From: CAZELM01 sp964512995
GTDB lineage: Bacteria; CSSED10-310
NCBI GenBank assembly: GCA_964512995.1
Contig: CAZELM010000010.1
Location: 34,240-98,239 of the forward strand
Direction of reading: 5' to 3'
DNA length: 64,000 bases
In this document: piece after piece, positions 1 to 8,189 of the stretch
Numbering within the stretch: the stretch's first letter is position 1
Layout: every line of letters starts with the position of its first letter
The notes under the pieces: generated by a model
The model's input: only the letters and a program-made list of their open reading frames with translations
Told to the model about the DNA's origin: nothing
Database searches by the model: none
Translations under genes and position numbers: made by a program

Positions 1-1176
1 GGCCTGCAAGCCCTTTTCGAGAACCTTTACAGACATCTCCAGATCATCTTTTTTCAGAACATACGCCATACGAACCTGATTTTTCCCCATACCAGGTGTT
101 GAATAGAATCCAGAACCGGGAGCGACCATCACGGTCTTGTTCTCGTATGAAAAATCCTCCAGCATGAATCGAGCAAAGTCATCCGAATCATCTACCGGCA
201 GTGTGACCATCATGTAAAACGCTCCTGCAGGTTTCTCACAGTAAACTCCCGCAATGGCATTCAATCCATCATACAACACATCCCGCCGCAGTTGATATTC
301 CTGGATAACATCCCGGAGATATTTTTCCGGTGTCCCAATGGCAGCCATCGCGCCGATCTGTTCCAGCGTCGGAGGACATAATCTGGCTTGTCCCATGCGC
401 ATCACTGCATCCAGCAGCATTGTGTTATGAGTGACAATACACCCGATCCGAGCCCCGCAGGCTGAATAGCGCTTTGATACCGAATCCACCATCACTGCAC
501 GATCTCCCAGGTTTTCCAGGTGCATTACCGACGTAGAATACGCTCCATCATACGTAAACTCCCTGTATACTTCATCCGATATCAAGAACAAATGATGATC
601 AATGACAAACTGAGCCAGTTTTTCCAATGATTCCCTGGAATACACCGCTCCCGTCGGATTGTTCGGATTGCAAATCACAATGGCCTTCGTTCGGTCATTC
701 ATCTTTTTTTCAAACTCCACCAGATCAGGAATCGCAAATCCATTTTCAGCACATGTCGGAACCCCCAGGATCTCAACTCCCGCCATGGCCGCAAATCCGT
801 TGTAATTGGTATAAAATGGTTCCATTACCAGAATATTATCGCCCGTATCACAAACTCCAAAAATACTAAATAAAATGGCTTCGGAACCCGCTGTTGTAAT
901 AAAAATTTCTCGGTCCATGATACTAATATCACATCTTCTATAATATTCCACCAGTGCATTACGATATGCATACAAACCATTCGATGGTCCATATTCAAGA
1001 ACACGTACATCATAATCTCGAATCGCAGACAGAAACTGATCGGGAGTCTGGATATCGGGTTGGCCGATATTCAAATGAAAAACATGGATCCCCTTTGATT
1101 TAGCTATATCGGCATAAGGTACCAATTTTCTGATCGGACTATACGGCAATTGATTTGCTCGCATCGATATTTTCAT
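1..1176 (-). CDS. PLP-dependent aminotransferase, class I/II (3' end cut by window)
   Basis: The reverse strand reads open for 392 codons from an ATG at 1176 to the window edge, so the C-terminus is missing. The start is set by a strong AGGAGG about 8 nt upstream. The protein has the fold-type I aminotransferase layout: an N-terminal segment NIGQPDIQTP, the PLP-phosphate region TTAGSEAI, the NPNNPTGAVY motif that binds the cofactor ring, the SDEVYREF motif, and the Schiff-base lysine in SVSKRYSACGARIG. Family members transfer amino groups between aspartate or aromatic/aliphatic amino acids and 2-oxoglutarate in the cytoplasm. Substrate specificity cannot be read from sequence alone; aspartate aminotransferase-like is the default guess. 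It is transcribed away from a 566-bp gene-poor stretch. Confidence 0.9.
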   Translation of the reverse strand, partial: MKISMRANQLPYSPIRKLVPYADIAKSKGIHVFHLNIGQPDIQTPDQFLSAIRDYDVRVLEYGPSNGLYAYRNALVEYYRRCDISIMDREIFITTAGSEAILFSIFGVCDTGDNILVMEPFYTNYNGFAAMAGVEILGVPTCAENGFAIPDLVEFEKKMNDRTKAIVICNPNNPTGAVYSRESLEKLAQFVIDHHLFLISDEVYREFTYDGAYSTSVMHLENLGDRAVMVDSVSKRYSACGARIGCIVTHNTMLLDAVMRMGQARLCPPTLEQIGAMAAIGTPEKYLRDVIQEYQLRRDVLYDGLNAIAGVYCEKPAGAFYMMVTLPVDDSDDFARFMLEDFSYENKTVMVAPGSGFYSTPGMGKNQVRMAYVLKKDDLEMSVKVLEKGLQA

Positions 1177-1742
1177 TAAAAACCTCCTATCACACATAAA
1201 TGTCACTCATTCTGTTTAAATTCATCTTTTTTTCCCAATTGATTTCTGCAAAATTTTTCTCTCTGGATCGATCTTATATAATTGTTCTTATTGCAACGTA
1301 ACTTTCCAACCCTATTCCCTGTCCTTATCCACCAATCATATCACAATCCATCTCACTGTCTAATTATTTTCGTGCGGTATAAGTGTAAAATCGCCGTAAT
1401 TAAGGAGTGTCGCATCCTGTTTTCAGGAATACCCTGATAGCATGACCGAAATGGTTTTTCGATGGTAGCTGGTGGGTAAATACGATGCAATCAAAAGGTT
1501 ATTATTCGGCACGGAGATTAATCTGGCTTTTACTTTTCTCCATGCCTTTTTTTAAGCAGGGATAATCATTCGGATTGTTCATGGGAAAGACTTGATTCGT
1601 GAAGTCACAGAGACAACTGGTAAAGGATTGATCCTTGAATCAGCGATTATATACGAATAGGTCGCTGCGCGGATTTGGGTTCTGATGAATATTGGTCCAA
1701 ATGGATGAGTGAATATTATAATCGATTTTGACGGGATGCGGT
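1177..1742. other. Gene-poor interval, possibly holding a decayed gene
   Basis: No intact gene is visible. On the plus strand short open stretches follow one another in different frames: 26 codons from an ATG at 1485 with a hydrophobic core, then about 33 codons at 1562-1660, then further pieces running into the 3' end of the glycosyltransferase on the other strand. Their residue composition looks protein-like, which would fit a frameshifted remnant, but no family was recognised and chance is a real alternative. Confidence 0.2.
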
Positions 1743-2522
1743 TTATCGGGGTCGTGTGGATGGGCATTCCAAGCGCCGAGGCGAAAAACGCCCTCCCAGC
1801 CGACGCCATAACTGAAACATCTCCTGGAATGCCCGAAGTATGACCCGAAGGTTGGCTCCGCTGGCATTTCCTGTTCGCCGGGGCAGATGCCTGACACCTT
1901 TTTGAAGAATCCGGAAACCAGCTCGCTGAGCCTGTAGAAGCATCTCCACATCGATCATCGCGCCATTCATGGTCATGGATATTTTCTGAAGCACATCTTG
2001 TCGATATATTTTATAAGCACAATCCGGATCCCGGATAGTCAGACCAAACCATAGCCGCATGATCCATTCAAACGCCCGAGTGTTTATTGATCGATGCCAT
2101 GGATCCTGACGATGGATGCGATAGCAGGAGATCACATCAACAGTCTCCATCAGCGGCAGAATAGCGAGCAGTTCCTGCATGTCGAATTGACCGTCGCCAT
2201 CCGTATAAAAAACTAAATCTTTCGTCGCGCCCCGAAAACCACTCTGAAGCGCAGCGCCATATCCGAGGTTTGTTGTATGGTGAATGACTCGCAAACAGGA
2301 AATCTCTTCGGCCAATTTATCCGCCAACTCCCCACTTCCATCCCGGCTGCCATCATCGATGATCAATATTTCCGGATCGGCTGTGAGATAAGGAACGATC
2401 GAAACAGTCTGACGCACCAACTCCTCCAGATTTAAAACTTCATTATGCACGGGGAAAAAAATCGTTAATCCCGACTGGGTGATGGGAGCGGTGGAGGTAT
2501 TACATGATGGCGTATTGGGCAT
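1743..2522 (-). CDS. Family 2 glycosyltransferase (dolichyl-phosphate-mannose-synthase-like)
   Basis: A 259-residue protein with the GT-A fold signatures of GT2 enzymes: FFPVHNEVLNLEELV near residue 22, the nucleotide-binding DDGSRDGS at 56-63, NLGYGAALQSGF at 85-96 and the metal-binding DGD at 108-110. No C-terminal membrane segments are seen, so it resembles the soluble, membrane-associated DPM1/polyprenyl-phosphate sugar synthase group that transfers a sugar from a nucleotide donor to a lipid carrier. The donor and acceptor are unknown. The last ~15 residues are Arg/Pro-rich and may be a read-through tail. The gene begins 23 nt after the stop of a PilZ gene on the same strand, so the two are likely cotranscribed and c-di-GMP could influence the enzyme; that link is inference. 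Confidence 0.85.
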   Translation of the reverse strand: MPNTPSCNTSTAPITQSGLTIFFPVHNEVLNLEELVRQTVSIVPYLTADPEILIIDDGSRDGSGELADKLAEEISCLRVIHHTTNLGYGAALQSGFRGATKDLVFYTDGDGQFDMQELLAILPLMETVDVISCYRIHRQDPWHRSINTRAFEWIMRLWFGLTIRDPDCAYKIYRQDVLQKISMTMNGAMIDVEMLLQAQRAGFRILQKGVRHLPRRTGNASGANLRVILRAFQEMFQLWRRLGGRFSPRRLECPSTRPR

Positions 2523-2545
2523 GTTGTTATCGATCTCGGTGTTCT

Positions 2546-2863
2546 CTAGCCTTTTTTTACATCCAGAAATTGGATGCCGACTTCGTAAGTGCTGAATGAT
2601 ACACGGTGACAGTGAATTACACGGGAACGTGTTGTGACCCGGAGTCCTCCTTTCATGATTACAACATCAATTTCACTATGGGGAGGCAGGTAATTTTCAA
2701 TTCGAATCAATGCTCCGTTCATTGACAGATTCACGGAACGCCCTGTCCCGGTGTAAATCCGATTGAGCCGATCATTTTGATAGTAATATGTGACATCTGT
2801 CTGAATATTTTTTCGCTGATATCTGCGTTGTTGAAAATGTTGTTTTGATTTGTCATCTGTCAT
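2546..2863 (-). CDS. PilZ domain protein (c-di-GMP receptor)
   Basis: A 105-residue single-domain protein. The PilZ signature is present: the RxxxR motif as R13-R17 and the (D/N)xSxxG motif as NLSMNG at 45-50, which together clamp cyclic di-GMP. The start at 2863 is preferred over a longer reading (2875) because GAGG sits 6 nt before it. No output domain is attached, so it probably acts by binding a partner. The next gene downstream is a glycosyltransferase, a plausible partner for polysaccharide control. Family assignment rests on the motifs and size; the target is inferred from position only. Confidence 0.85.
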   Translation of the reverse strand: MTDDKSKQHFQQRRYQRKNIQTDVTYYYQNDRLNRIYTGTGRSVNLSMNGALIRIENYLPPHSEIDVVIMKGGLRVTTRSRVIHCHRVSFSTYEVGIQFLDVKKG

Positions 2864-3206
2864 GGTGCACCTCAAAGCTGAAGTAAAGTGCTAGGTGATA
2901 GAAGTTTAATATTTTTATCAGGTTTGTGCAAGCAGATTATCCTCATGGAAGCCTCCATCCAATCACTCCAAATGGAAATGGTATTTATTTTCAGTATCAC
3001 AGAACTTGAGAGATGGGTTGAGTGAATCGAGATACTGAATGAGTGTTTTTTTTCGTTCAATCGAAATCACTATGTATTGGTAATGGATGATGCATTTGAG
3101 TCGAAGCCGATTCGACACTAATGAAAAACAGCGTACCAGTGTATCGGCGTGGTGGACGGTTTTCTGAAAAATACCGGCTCCAATAGATATATATACTATA
3201 TTCTTC
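2864..3206. other. Intergenic region between divergent PilZ and mraZ units
   Basis: About 340 bp, AT-rich, with no convincing gene on either strand; the one open frame here (62 codons, minus strand) has no recognisable features. It should contain the promoter of the PilZ/glycosyltransferase pair, which I could not define. Confidence 0.5.
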
Positions 3207-3235
3207 TTGACATATTATCGAACGTCTGTAACTAT
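3207..3235 (+). promoter_or_regulatory. Sigma-70 type promoter of the dcw operon
   Basis: A perfect -35 hexamer TTGACA (3207-3212) is followed after 17 nt by AACTAT (3230-3235), a 3/6 match to the -10 consensus. Transcription would start near 3242, inside or just before the MraZ-type operator and about 115 nt ahead of mraZ. The -35 is strong, the -10 is weak, and no experiment supports it. Confidence 0.55.
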
Positions 3236-3244
3236 TCCTGAAAT

Positions 3245-3270
3245 GCCCAATTTTTCCCGGAATTTCCCAA
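3245..3270 (-). promoter_or_regulatory. MraZ-box operator: three GGG repeats with 10-bp period
   Basis: On the minus strand the sequence reads TGGGA-N5-CGGGA-N5-TGGGC, i.e. GGG triplets complementary to CCC at 3246, 3256 and 3266, spaced exactly 10 bp. MraZ proteins are known to repress their own operon through direct TGGGN repeats separated by 5 nt. The repeats lie immediately downstream of the predicted -10 element and upstream of mraZ itself, as expected for autorepression of the whole division cluster. The central repeat has C in place of T. Confidence 0.75.
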
Positions 3271-3357
3271 AAAATTCGGGAATCAGCAGGGCTTTATGAA
3301 GTGTCGTATTGTTGAGGAATAACGCGCAGTGAAAAAGTTGCGTCATCAGGTGATGAG

Positions 3358-3789
3358 ATGGCCCTCACCGGTGTTGTGAAAAAATCAATTGATTCCAAGG
3401 GACGGTTGAGTATACCCAAAAAGATGCGCCGTGTTATTGCTCCGGACGATGATGTGATTGTGCTGAAATTGGATGGATGCCTTCAGATGTATCCACCAGA
3501 TGGATGGATAGGTGTGCAAAGCCGGATTGAGCAACTGTCGCCGTTCAAAGAAAAAACACGTCGATTACAGCGCCTTTGGGGAATGAATGCGGATCAGATA
3601 GCACTGGATGCAGAGGGACGGCTGGTATTGACGGAAGATCAGAGGGAGTATGCAAAGATCAATAATGATGTTGTTATTATCGGAGCGATCAACAAAGTAG
3701 AGATTTGGGCTATGGAAGAATGGCAGAAGATGATCCAAGAGGTACCGAGCCTGGAAGATGTGGCGAATGAGATTGAGACAGTGGAATAG
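3358..3789 (+). CDS. mraZ: Transcriptional regulator MraZ
   Basis: A 143-residue protein with two tandem SpoVT/AbrB-like half-domains, each carrying the diagnostic DxxxR motif: DSKGR at 12-16 and DAEGR at 84-88. MraZ forms a ring-shaped oligomer and represses the dcw operon it heads. Length matches the family (about 140-150). AGGTGA lies 5 nt before the ATG. It is followed by rsmH after 35 nt, the usual order, and preceded by a matching operator, so autoregulation is well supported by context. Confidence 0.97.
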   Translation: MALTGVVKKSIDSKGRLSIPKKMRRVIAPDDDVIVLKLDGCLQMYPPDGWIGVQSRIEQLSPFKEKTRRLQRLWGMNADQIALDAEGRLVLTEDQREYAKINNDVVIIGAINKVEIWAMEEWQKMIQEVPSLEDVANEIETVE

Positions 3790-3824
3790 TTTTACTCGAT
3801 GGAAGGGAAAGGACTTTTTTTCTG

Positions 3825-4775
3825 ATGAGCCACAATTCTGTGATGGTAGAGGAAATCGTAGGCTGTTTATGCCGCGCTGTACACGGGATGATCATTGATG
3901 GCACATTTGGGCAAGGAGGACATACTGAAGCCATTCTCGAGTCGACACCGGAGGAGGTCATCGTTGTTGGTCTGGACAAAGATCCATTAGCCATCCAGGA
4001 GGGTTCTCGGCTTCTTGAAAAATATACTAACCGCTTATTTTTGGTGCATGCCAGTTATGGAAATCCCAGCGACTGGCAGCCGTTACTTCCTGTACAGCCC
4101 ATTATCGGATTTTTATTGGACTTGGGGTTTTCTTCGGTTCAGATGGAATGTATCGGCAGGGGGTTCTCGTTTGCGGATAATACCGCATTGGATATGCGAT
4201 TCAATCCTCTTGAGCCGGTTCCCACTGCTGCAGATCTCGTCAATCACTGTTCTCAGGAAGAACTCGCGGATATTTTTTTCCATTACGGCGAAGAACGGCA
4301 TAGCCGGAAACTCAGCCGGGCCATTGTAGAACGACGTTCGGTGCATCAGTTTGAAACCGCAAGCGATCTGGCTCAATTCATCAATCAGATCATGGAGACT
4401 CCATCACGCAGGATTCACCCTGCTACGCGCATTTTTCAAGCGTTGCGCATTGCTGTCAACCATGAACTTGAAACACTGGAATCCGGATTGCAGGCTGCTG
4501 AATCCGTGCTCGCACCCAATGGTCATATTGCAGTGATATCGTTTCATTCCCTCGAAGACCGGATCGTGAAGCGGTTCTTCATGAAAAAATCCGGTCTATG
4601 CCAATGCCCACCAAATATACCGGTCTGTGTATGCAACCCGAATGCCCGGTTACAGATAATCACCCGGCATCCCATCACACCGAGTGAAACAGAAATTGCT
4701 CGAAATCCTCGCGCCCGTTCAGCCAAATTACGATGTGCAAAAAAAACGGGCAGCTATGGAGGTTTACATATATGA
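3825..4775 (+). CDS. rsmH: 16S rRNA (cytosine1402-N4)-methyltransferase RsmH
   Basis: A 316-residue class I methyltransferase, formerly MraW, that N4-methylates C1402 in the decoding centre of the 30S subunit. The SAM-binding loop is DGTFGQGGHTEAI at residues 25-37 and the family-specific SFHSLEDRIVKRFF lies near residue 240, with the all-alpha insertion between. Length is normal. A GGAAGGGAAAGGA tract upstream provides the ribosome site. Its stop overlaps the ftsL start as ATGA, indicating translational coupling. Its place as second gene of the dcw operon is conserved in most bacteria. Confidence 0.97.
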   Translation: MSHNSVMVEEIVGCLCRAVHGMIIDGTFGQGGHTEAILESTPEEVIVVGLDKDPLAIQEGSRLLEKYTNRLFLVHASYGNPSDWQPLLPVQPIIGFLLDLGFSSVQMECIGRGFSFADNTALDMRFNPLEPVPTAADLVNHCSQEELADIFFHYGEERHSRKLSRAIVERRSVHQFETASDLAQFINQIMETPSRRIHPATRIFQALRIAVNHELETLESGLQAAESVLAPNGHIAVISFHSLEDRIVKRFFMKKSGLCQCPPNIPVCVCNPNARLQIITRHPITPSETEIARNPRARSAKLRCAKKTGSYGGLHI

Positions 4776-5050
4776 TCTGGCAAAAGCTCATTTGGACACT
4801 CACCATTCTGGCGATCTGGATAGTTTCATTGATACTGGTGGAATCCTCCGCCAAACAAACTCAATTGGGATATCAACTTCATCAATTGCAGTCCCAAAAG
4901 GAAGTTTTACTCGAAGAAAACCTGAGGCTTCGCAGCGAAATCGCGACATTGTACGATCTGGAAAAAGCCGAAGAATATGGGAATCAATCCCATTTTCAAT
5001 TGGTTAAACCGGATGATATCGAAATTATCGAGGAAGGTACAATGCCATGA
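4772..5050 (+). CDS. ftsL: FtsL-type division protein (bitopic, coiled coil)
   Basis: A 92-residue protein with a short cytoplasmic tail, one membrane segment at about residues 6-24 and a periplasmic coiled coil rich in Leu/Glu/Gln at about 30-65. Sequence is poorly conserved in this family; the call rests on size, topology and its position between rsmH and the transpeptidase gene. FtsL joins FtsB and FtsQ to activate FtsW-FtsI at the septum. I chose the ATG at 4772, which overlaps the rsmH stop as ATGA and follows GGAGG (4758-4762), over a longer reading from 4733. It also ends in an ATGA overlap with ftsI. Confidence 0.85.
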   Translation: MIWQKLIWTLTILAIWIVSLILVESSAKQTQLGYQLHQLQSQKEVLLEENLRLRSEIATLYDLEKAEEYGNQSHFQLVKPDDIEIIEEGTMP

Positions 5051-6699
5051 ATCGAAGGATATGGATGGCGGGTATTGCGGGGACCAGTCTGATGACGTTG
5101 ATCGCCATCCGTTTGATACATCTTCAGATATTTCAGGGAGCCAAATTTGCGAAAGCCGCCTTCTATGAACATTACCGGCTTGTTGAGCGCCATGGCCGGA
5201 GAGGCTCCATCTTTGACTGTCAAGGTCGATTATTAGCAGTCAGCCTGGCCTGTGACTCTTTATATGCCGATCCAAAACAGATAGAAGATACAGTGCAGTT
5301 GGCAAACACGCTATCTCGTATTCTGGGAGATGCTCCTGAACGTTATTTAGAGCGTTTGTCCCGAAAAGATCGCAGGTTTGTCTGGCTTTATCGAAATATG
5401 ACGCCAACTCAATCAGATGCCCTTCAGCAGTCCACTGGGAAAGGCATCTACTTTCGGAAAGAACGCTTCCGCTATTATCCAGCCGGTACAGAGACTGCGT
5501 GCATTGTTGGGATTTCCAGCATCGATGGGGATGGGCTCGAAGGTATTGAACAATCGGCCAACAGCATTCTGACCGGAAAGACGGGTCATGAGCTGGTTTC
5601 GCAAGATGGGTTATCGCGTCCGTACGGAGCGGAAGATTTGATTCTGTCTGAATCAGAAGATGGAAAAGACATCACCCTGACGATAGATCTGGGCATCCAG
5701 CATTATGTTTCAGTCGAATTGAGAAAAATCATGGAGGAAGAACACGCGCAATGGGGAGCGGTCGTGGTCATCGATCCTCGGAATGGCGAGATTATCGCGA
5801 TGGTCAGTGAACCTCATTTTGATCCCAACAACTATGAAAACACCACGCCAGAGATGCGGAGAAACCGATGTCTCTCCCAGTTGGTGGAGCCCGGTTCGAC
5901 GTTCAAAGCGATTACATTTGCGGCTGCATTAAGCAACGGTTTTCTCGATCCAACCGAAACGATCGATTGCCTGAATGGCTCTATTCGGATTGGCAACACG
6001 AAATATTCCGACTGGAAACCATTCGGACTGCTGACTGCCGCCGATGTCCTTGTAAACTCATCCAATGTGGGCACGATTCGAATCGGGCAGCGCGTGGGAG
6101 GTCTGAAACTGGCCAATTCTGCGCAACGTTTTGGATTCGGAGAGAACATTATGCCGTTTTTTCAGTCGAATCAAATGGGTTATATTCGAACCGAAGCCGC
6201 TGCCCGGCCTGCGAGTAATGCCTCTCTTTCGATCGGGTATGGGCTGGCAGTTACACCGATTCAACTGGCTGCGGCGTATGCGATATTTGCGGCTCAAGGC
6301 ATGAAAGTCCCTCCCAAAATCATTCATGGTCAACAGACCGATATTCCGGTGCGCGTCCTTGAACCTGAGATTGCAGAAACGATGAAAACACTTCTGCACC
6401 AAGTCATTGTTCGCGGTACCGGTAAGCTCGCGGAACCGACTTACTACACTGCAGCGGGTAAAACAGGCACTGCCAGACGATACGATCCGTTGGAGGGCCG
6501 TTATGACGCCAACCGGGTCACGTGCGTGTTCGCAGGATTCGCTCCCGTCGATAACCCTCGCATCGCTGTCGGCATTGTGATCGATGATCCACAGGAACAT
6601 CAATGGGCCAGTAAAGTCACCGCACCCCTTTTTGCTCGAATCGTTGATCGAACACTCCGATATCTTGGCGTGACTCCACAAGAAAAGGTAAACCCATGA
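5047..6699 (+). CDS. ftsI: Septal peptidoglycan transpeptidase FtsI (PBP3)
   Basis: A 550-residue class B penicillin-binding protein. One N-terminal membrane segment (about 5-25) is followed by the dimerisation domain and the transpeptidase domain. All active-site motifs are intact: SxxK as STFK with nucleophile S284, SSN at 338-340, and KTGT at 472-475. It crosslinks septal peptidoglycan together with the glycosyltransferase FtsW, encoded two genes downstream. There are no C-terminal PASTA domains; the length is close to the Gram-negative FtsI type. Start and stop both overlap the neighbouring genes as ATGA. Confidence 0.96.
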   Translation: MNRRIWMAGIAGTSLMTLIAIRLIHLQIFQGAKFAKAAFYEHYRLVERHGRRGSIFDCQGRLLAVSLACDSLYADPKQIEDTVQLANTLSRILGDAPERYLERLSRKDRRFVWLYRNMTPTQSDALQQSTGKGIYFRKERFRYYPAGTETACIVGISSIDGDGLEGIEQSANSILTGKTGHELVSQDGLSRPYGAEDLILSESEDGKDITLTIDLGIQHYVSVELRKIMEEEHAQWGAVVVIDPRNGEIIAMVSEPHFDPNNYENTTPEMRRNRCLSQLVEPGSTFKAITFAAALSNGFLDPTETIDCLNGSIRIGNTKYSDWKPFGLLTAADVLVNSSNVGTIRIGQRVGGLKLANSAQRFGFGENIMPFFQSNQMGYIRTEAAARPASNASLSIGYGLAVTPIQLAAAYAIFAAQGMKVPPKIIHGQQTDIPVRVLEPEIAETMKTLLHQVIVRGTGKLAEPTYYTAAGKTGTARRYDPLEGRYDANRVTCVFAGFAPVDNPRIAVGIVIDDPQEHQWASKVTAPLFARIVDRTLRYLGVTPQEKVNP

Positions 6700-8189
6700 A
6701 ATTATCGCAACTATTATGTGGCATTACCCATTACTCCATTATCGGAGACAGTGATGTGACCATCAAAAACATCGTCACCGACTCCAGAAAAATACATAGC
6801 GGAGATCTATTCGTGGCATTGCCCGGCGTTTATACCGATGGGCATGCCCATATTGAACAAGCCATTCAAAATGGAGCGGCAGGGATTGTCGTTCAGGACG
6901 CACCGCCCTTGATGGAACGGACTGCCATCCCTGTTATTATCACGGCCAATCCCAGGCAGATCCTTGCTCATATCTCCGCTCAGTTTCACGGAAACCCTGC
7001 TCAACACCTTCGGATGATTGGAGTCACGGGGACGAACGGGAAGACGACGACAACGTATATGATCCAGAGTATTTTCAATACGATGGGCATTTCGTGTGGC
7101 GTGATTGGTACGGTTGGAAGCCGATTTGATGATAAGATGATCCCTACTGGAGCGACAACACCGGAACCGCCCGAACTTCATCGCCTTCTTGCTCAGATGG
7201 TGAGTGGTGGAGTTAAATCTGTTGCAATGGAAGTTTCATCTCATGCACTGGCATGGCATCGGGTGGAGCCGATACGATTTGATGCGGCGATTTTCACCAA
7301 TCTGACGCTGGACCATCTCGACTTCCATGGTTCAATGGACAAATATCTCCAGGCAAAACAACGTTTATTTCAGATGCTGACACGCTCTGAGGATGGTATG
7401 TCCACAGGGATCGCTGTTCTGAACGGAGATGATCCGTCTTCCACAGCAATGGCTCAGGGCATACACTCTCAATGCAAAATTTTGAGATTCGGCATCGAGC
7501 ATTCCACGGATGTATATGCCACCAATCTTTCCTTGACACCCGATGGCAATGCATTTGATCTGATCAGTCCATGGGGACGGTTCCGGGCATTTGTTCCAAT
7601 CCCCGGCCGGTACAATATCATGAATGCATTATCCGCTTTCACCACCATTTGTGGATTGGGATACCCGGCAGATCAGTCTGCAGCAGCATTATCCAGTATC
7701 CGTTCGGTTCCGGGTCGAATGGAGAAAATCGACCACGGACAGCCATTCATGATTGTAGTGGATTATGCCCATACTCCGGATGCATTGGAGCATCTCTTGA
7801 TGACTCTGAAACCTTTGACTGCTGGGCGTTTGATCAGCATCTTTGGCTGTGGTGGAGACCGGGATCACGTCAAACGGCCCATTATGGGCCGCATTGCAGC
7901 AAATTACTCCGACCTGACCATTATTACATCCGACAATCCACGAACCGAAGATCCCATACATATTATAGATGATATTCTGGGAGGTCTGAACGCGGTCTCC
8001 AATTATAAAGTCGTTCCGGATCGGCAGATCGCCATTCAGAAAGCCATCACGATCGCCAATCCCGGTGATACGGTGGTGATTGCAGGAAAGGGTCACGAAG
8101 ATTATCAGATTATCGGCAGAGAGAAATTTCCGTTTGATGACCGGATTGTAGCTAAAAACGTTTTAAGGCAGCGAGGCTATGAGGGATGA
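6696..8189 (+). CDS. murE: UDP-MurNAc-tripeptide synthetase MurE
   Basis: A 497-residue Mur ligase with the three-domain layout: UDP-binding N-terminus containing TDSRKIHSGDLFVALPG, a central ATPase with the P-loop GVTGTNGKTTTTY, and a C-terminal domain. The DNPR motif at 413-416 is the determinant for meso-diaminopimelate rather than lysine as third residue of the stem peptide, so the wall is predicted to be DAP type. Cytoplasmic; it extends UDP-MurNAc-L-Ala-D-Glu. ATGA overlaps link it to ftsI upstream and ftsW downstream. The genes normally found next, murF, mraY and murD, are absent here. Confidence 0.96.
   Translation: MKLSQLLCGITHYSIIGDSDVTIKNIVTDSRKIHSGDLFVALPGVYTDGHAHIEQAIQNGAAGIVVQDAPPLMERTAIPVIITANPRQILAHISAQFHGNPAQHLRMIGVTGTNGKTTTTYMIQSIFNTMGISCGVIGTVGSRFDDKMIPTGATTPEPPELHRLLAQMVSGGVKSVAMEVSSHALAWHRVEPIRFDAAIFTNLTLDHLDFHGSMDKYLQAKQRLFQMLTRSEDGMSTGIAVLNGDDPSSTAMAQGIHSQCKILRFGIEHSTDVYATNLSLTPDGNAFDLISPWGRFRAFVPIPGRYNIMNALSAFTTICGLGYPADQSAAALSSIRSVPGRMEKIDHGQPFMIVVDYAHTPDALEHLLMTLKPLTAGRLISIFGCGGDRDHVKRPIMGRIAANYSDLTIITSDNPRTEDPIHIIDDILGGLNAVSNYKVVPDRQIAIQKAITIANPGDTVVIAGKGHEDYQIIGREKFPFDDRIVAKNVLRQRGYEG

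Noticed and set aside
1485..1850. Plus-strand gene overlapping the glycosyltransferase 3' end
   Set aside because: Only short pieces in three frames are open and no family was recognised; reported as a possible remnant in the feature list at low confidence.
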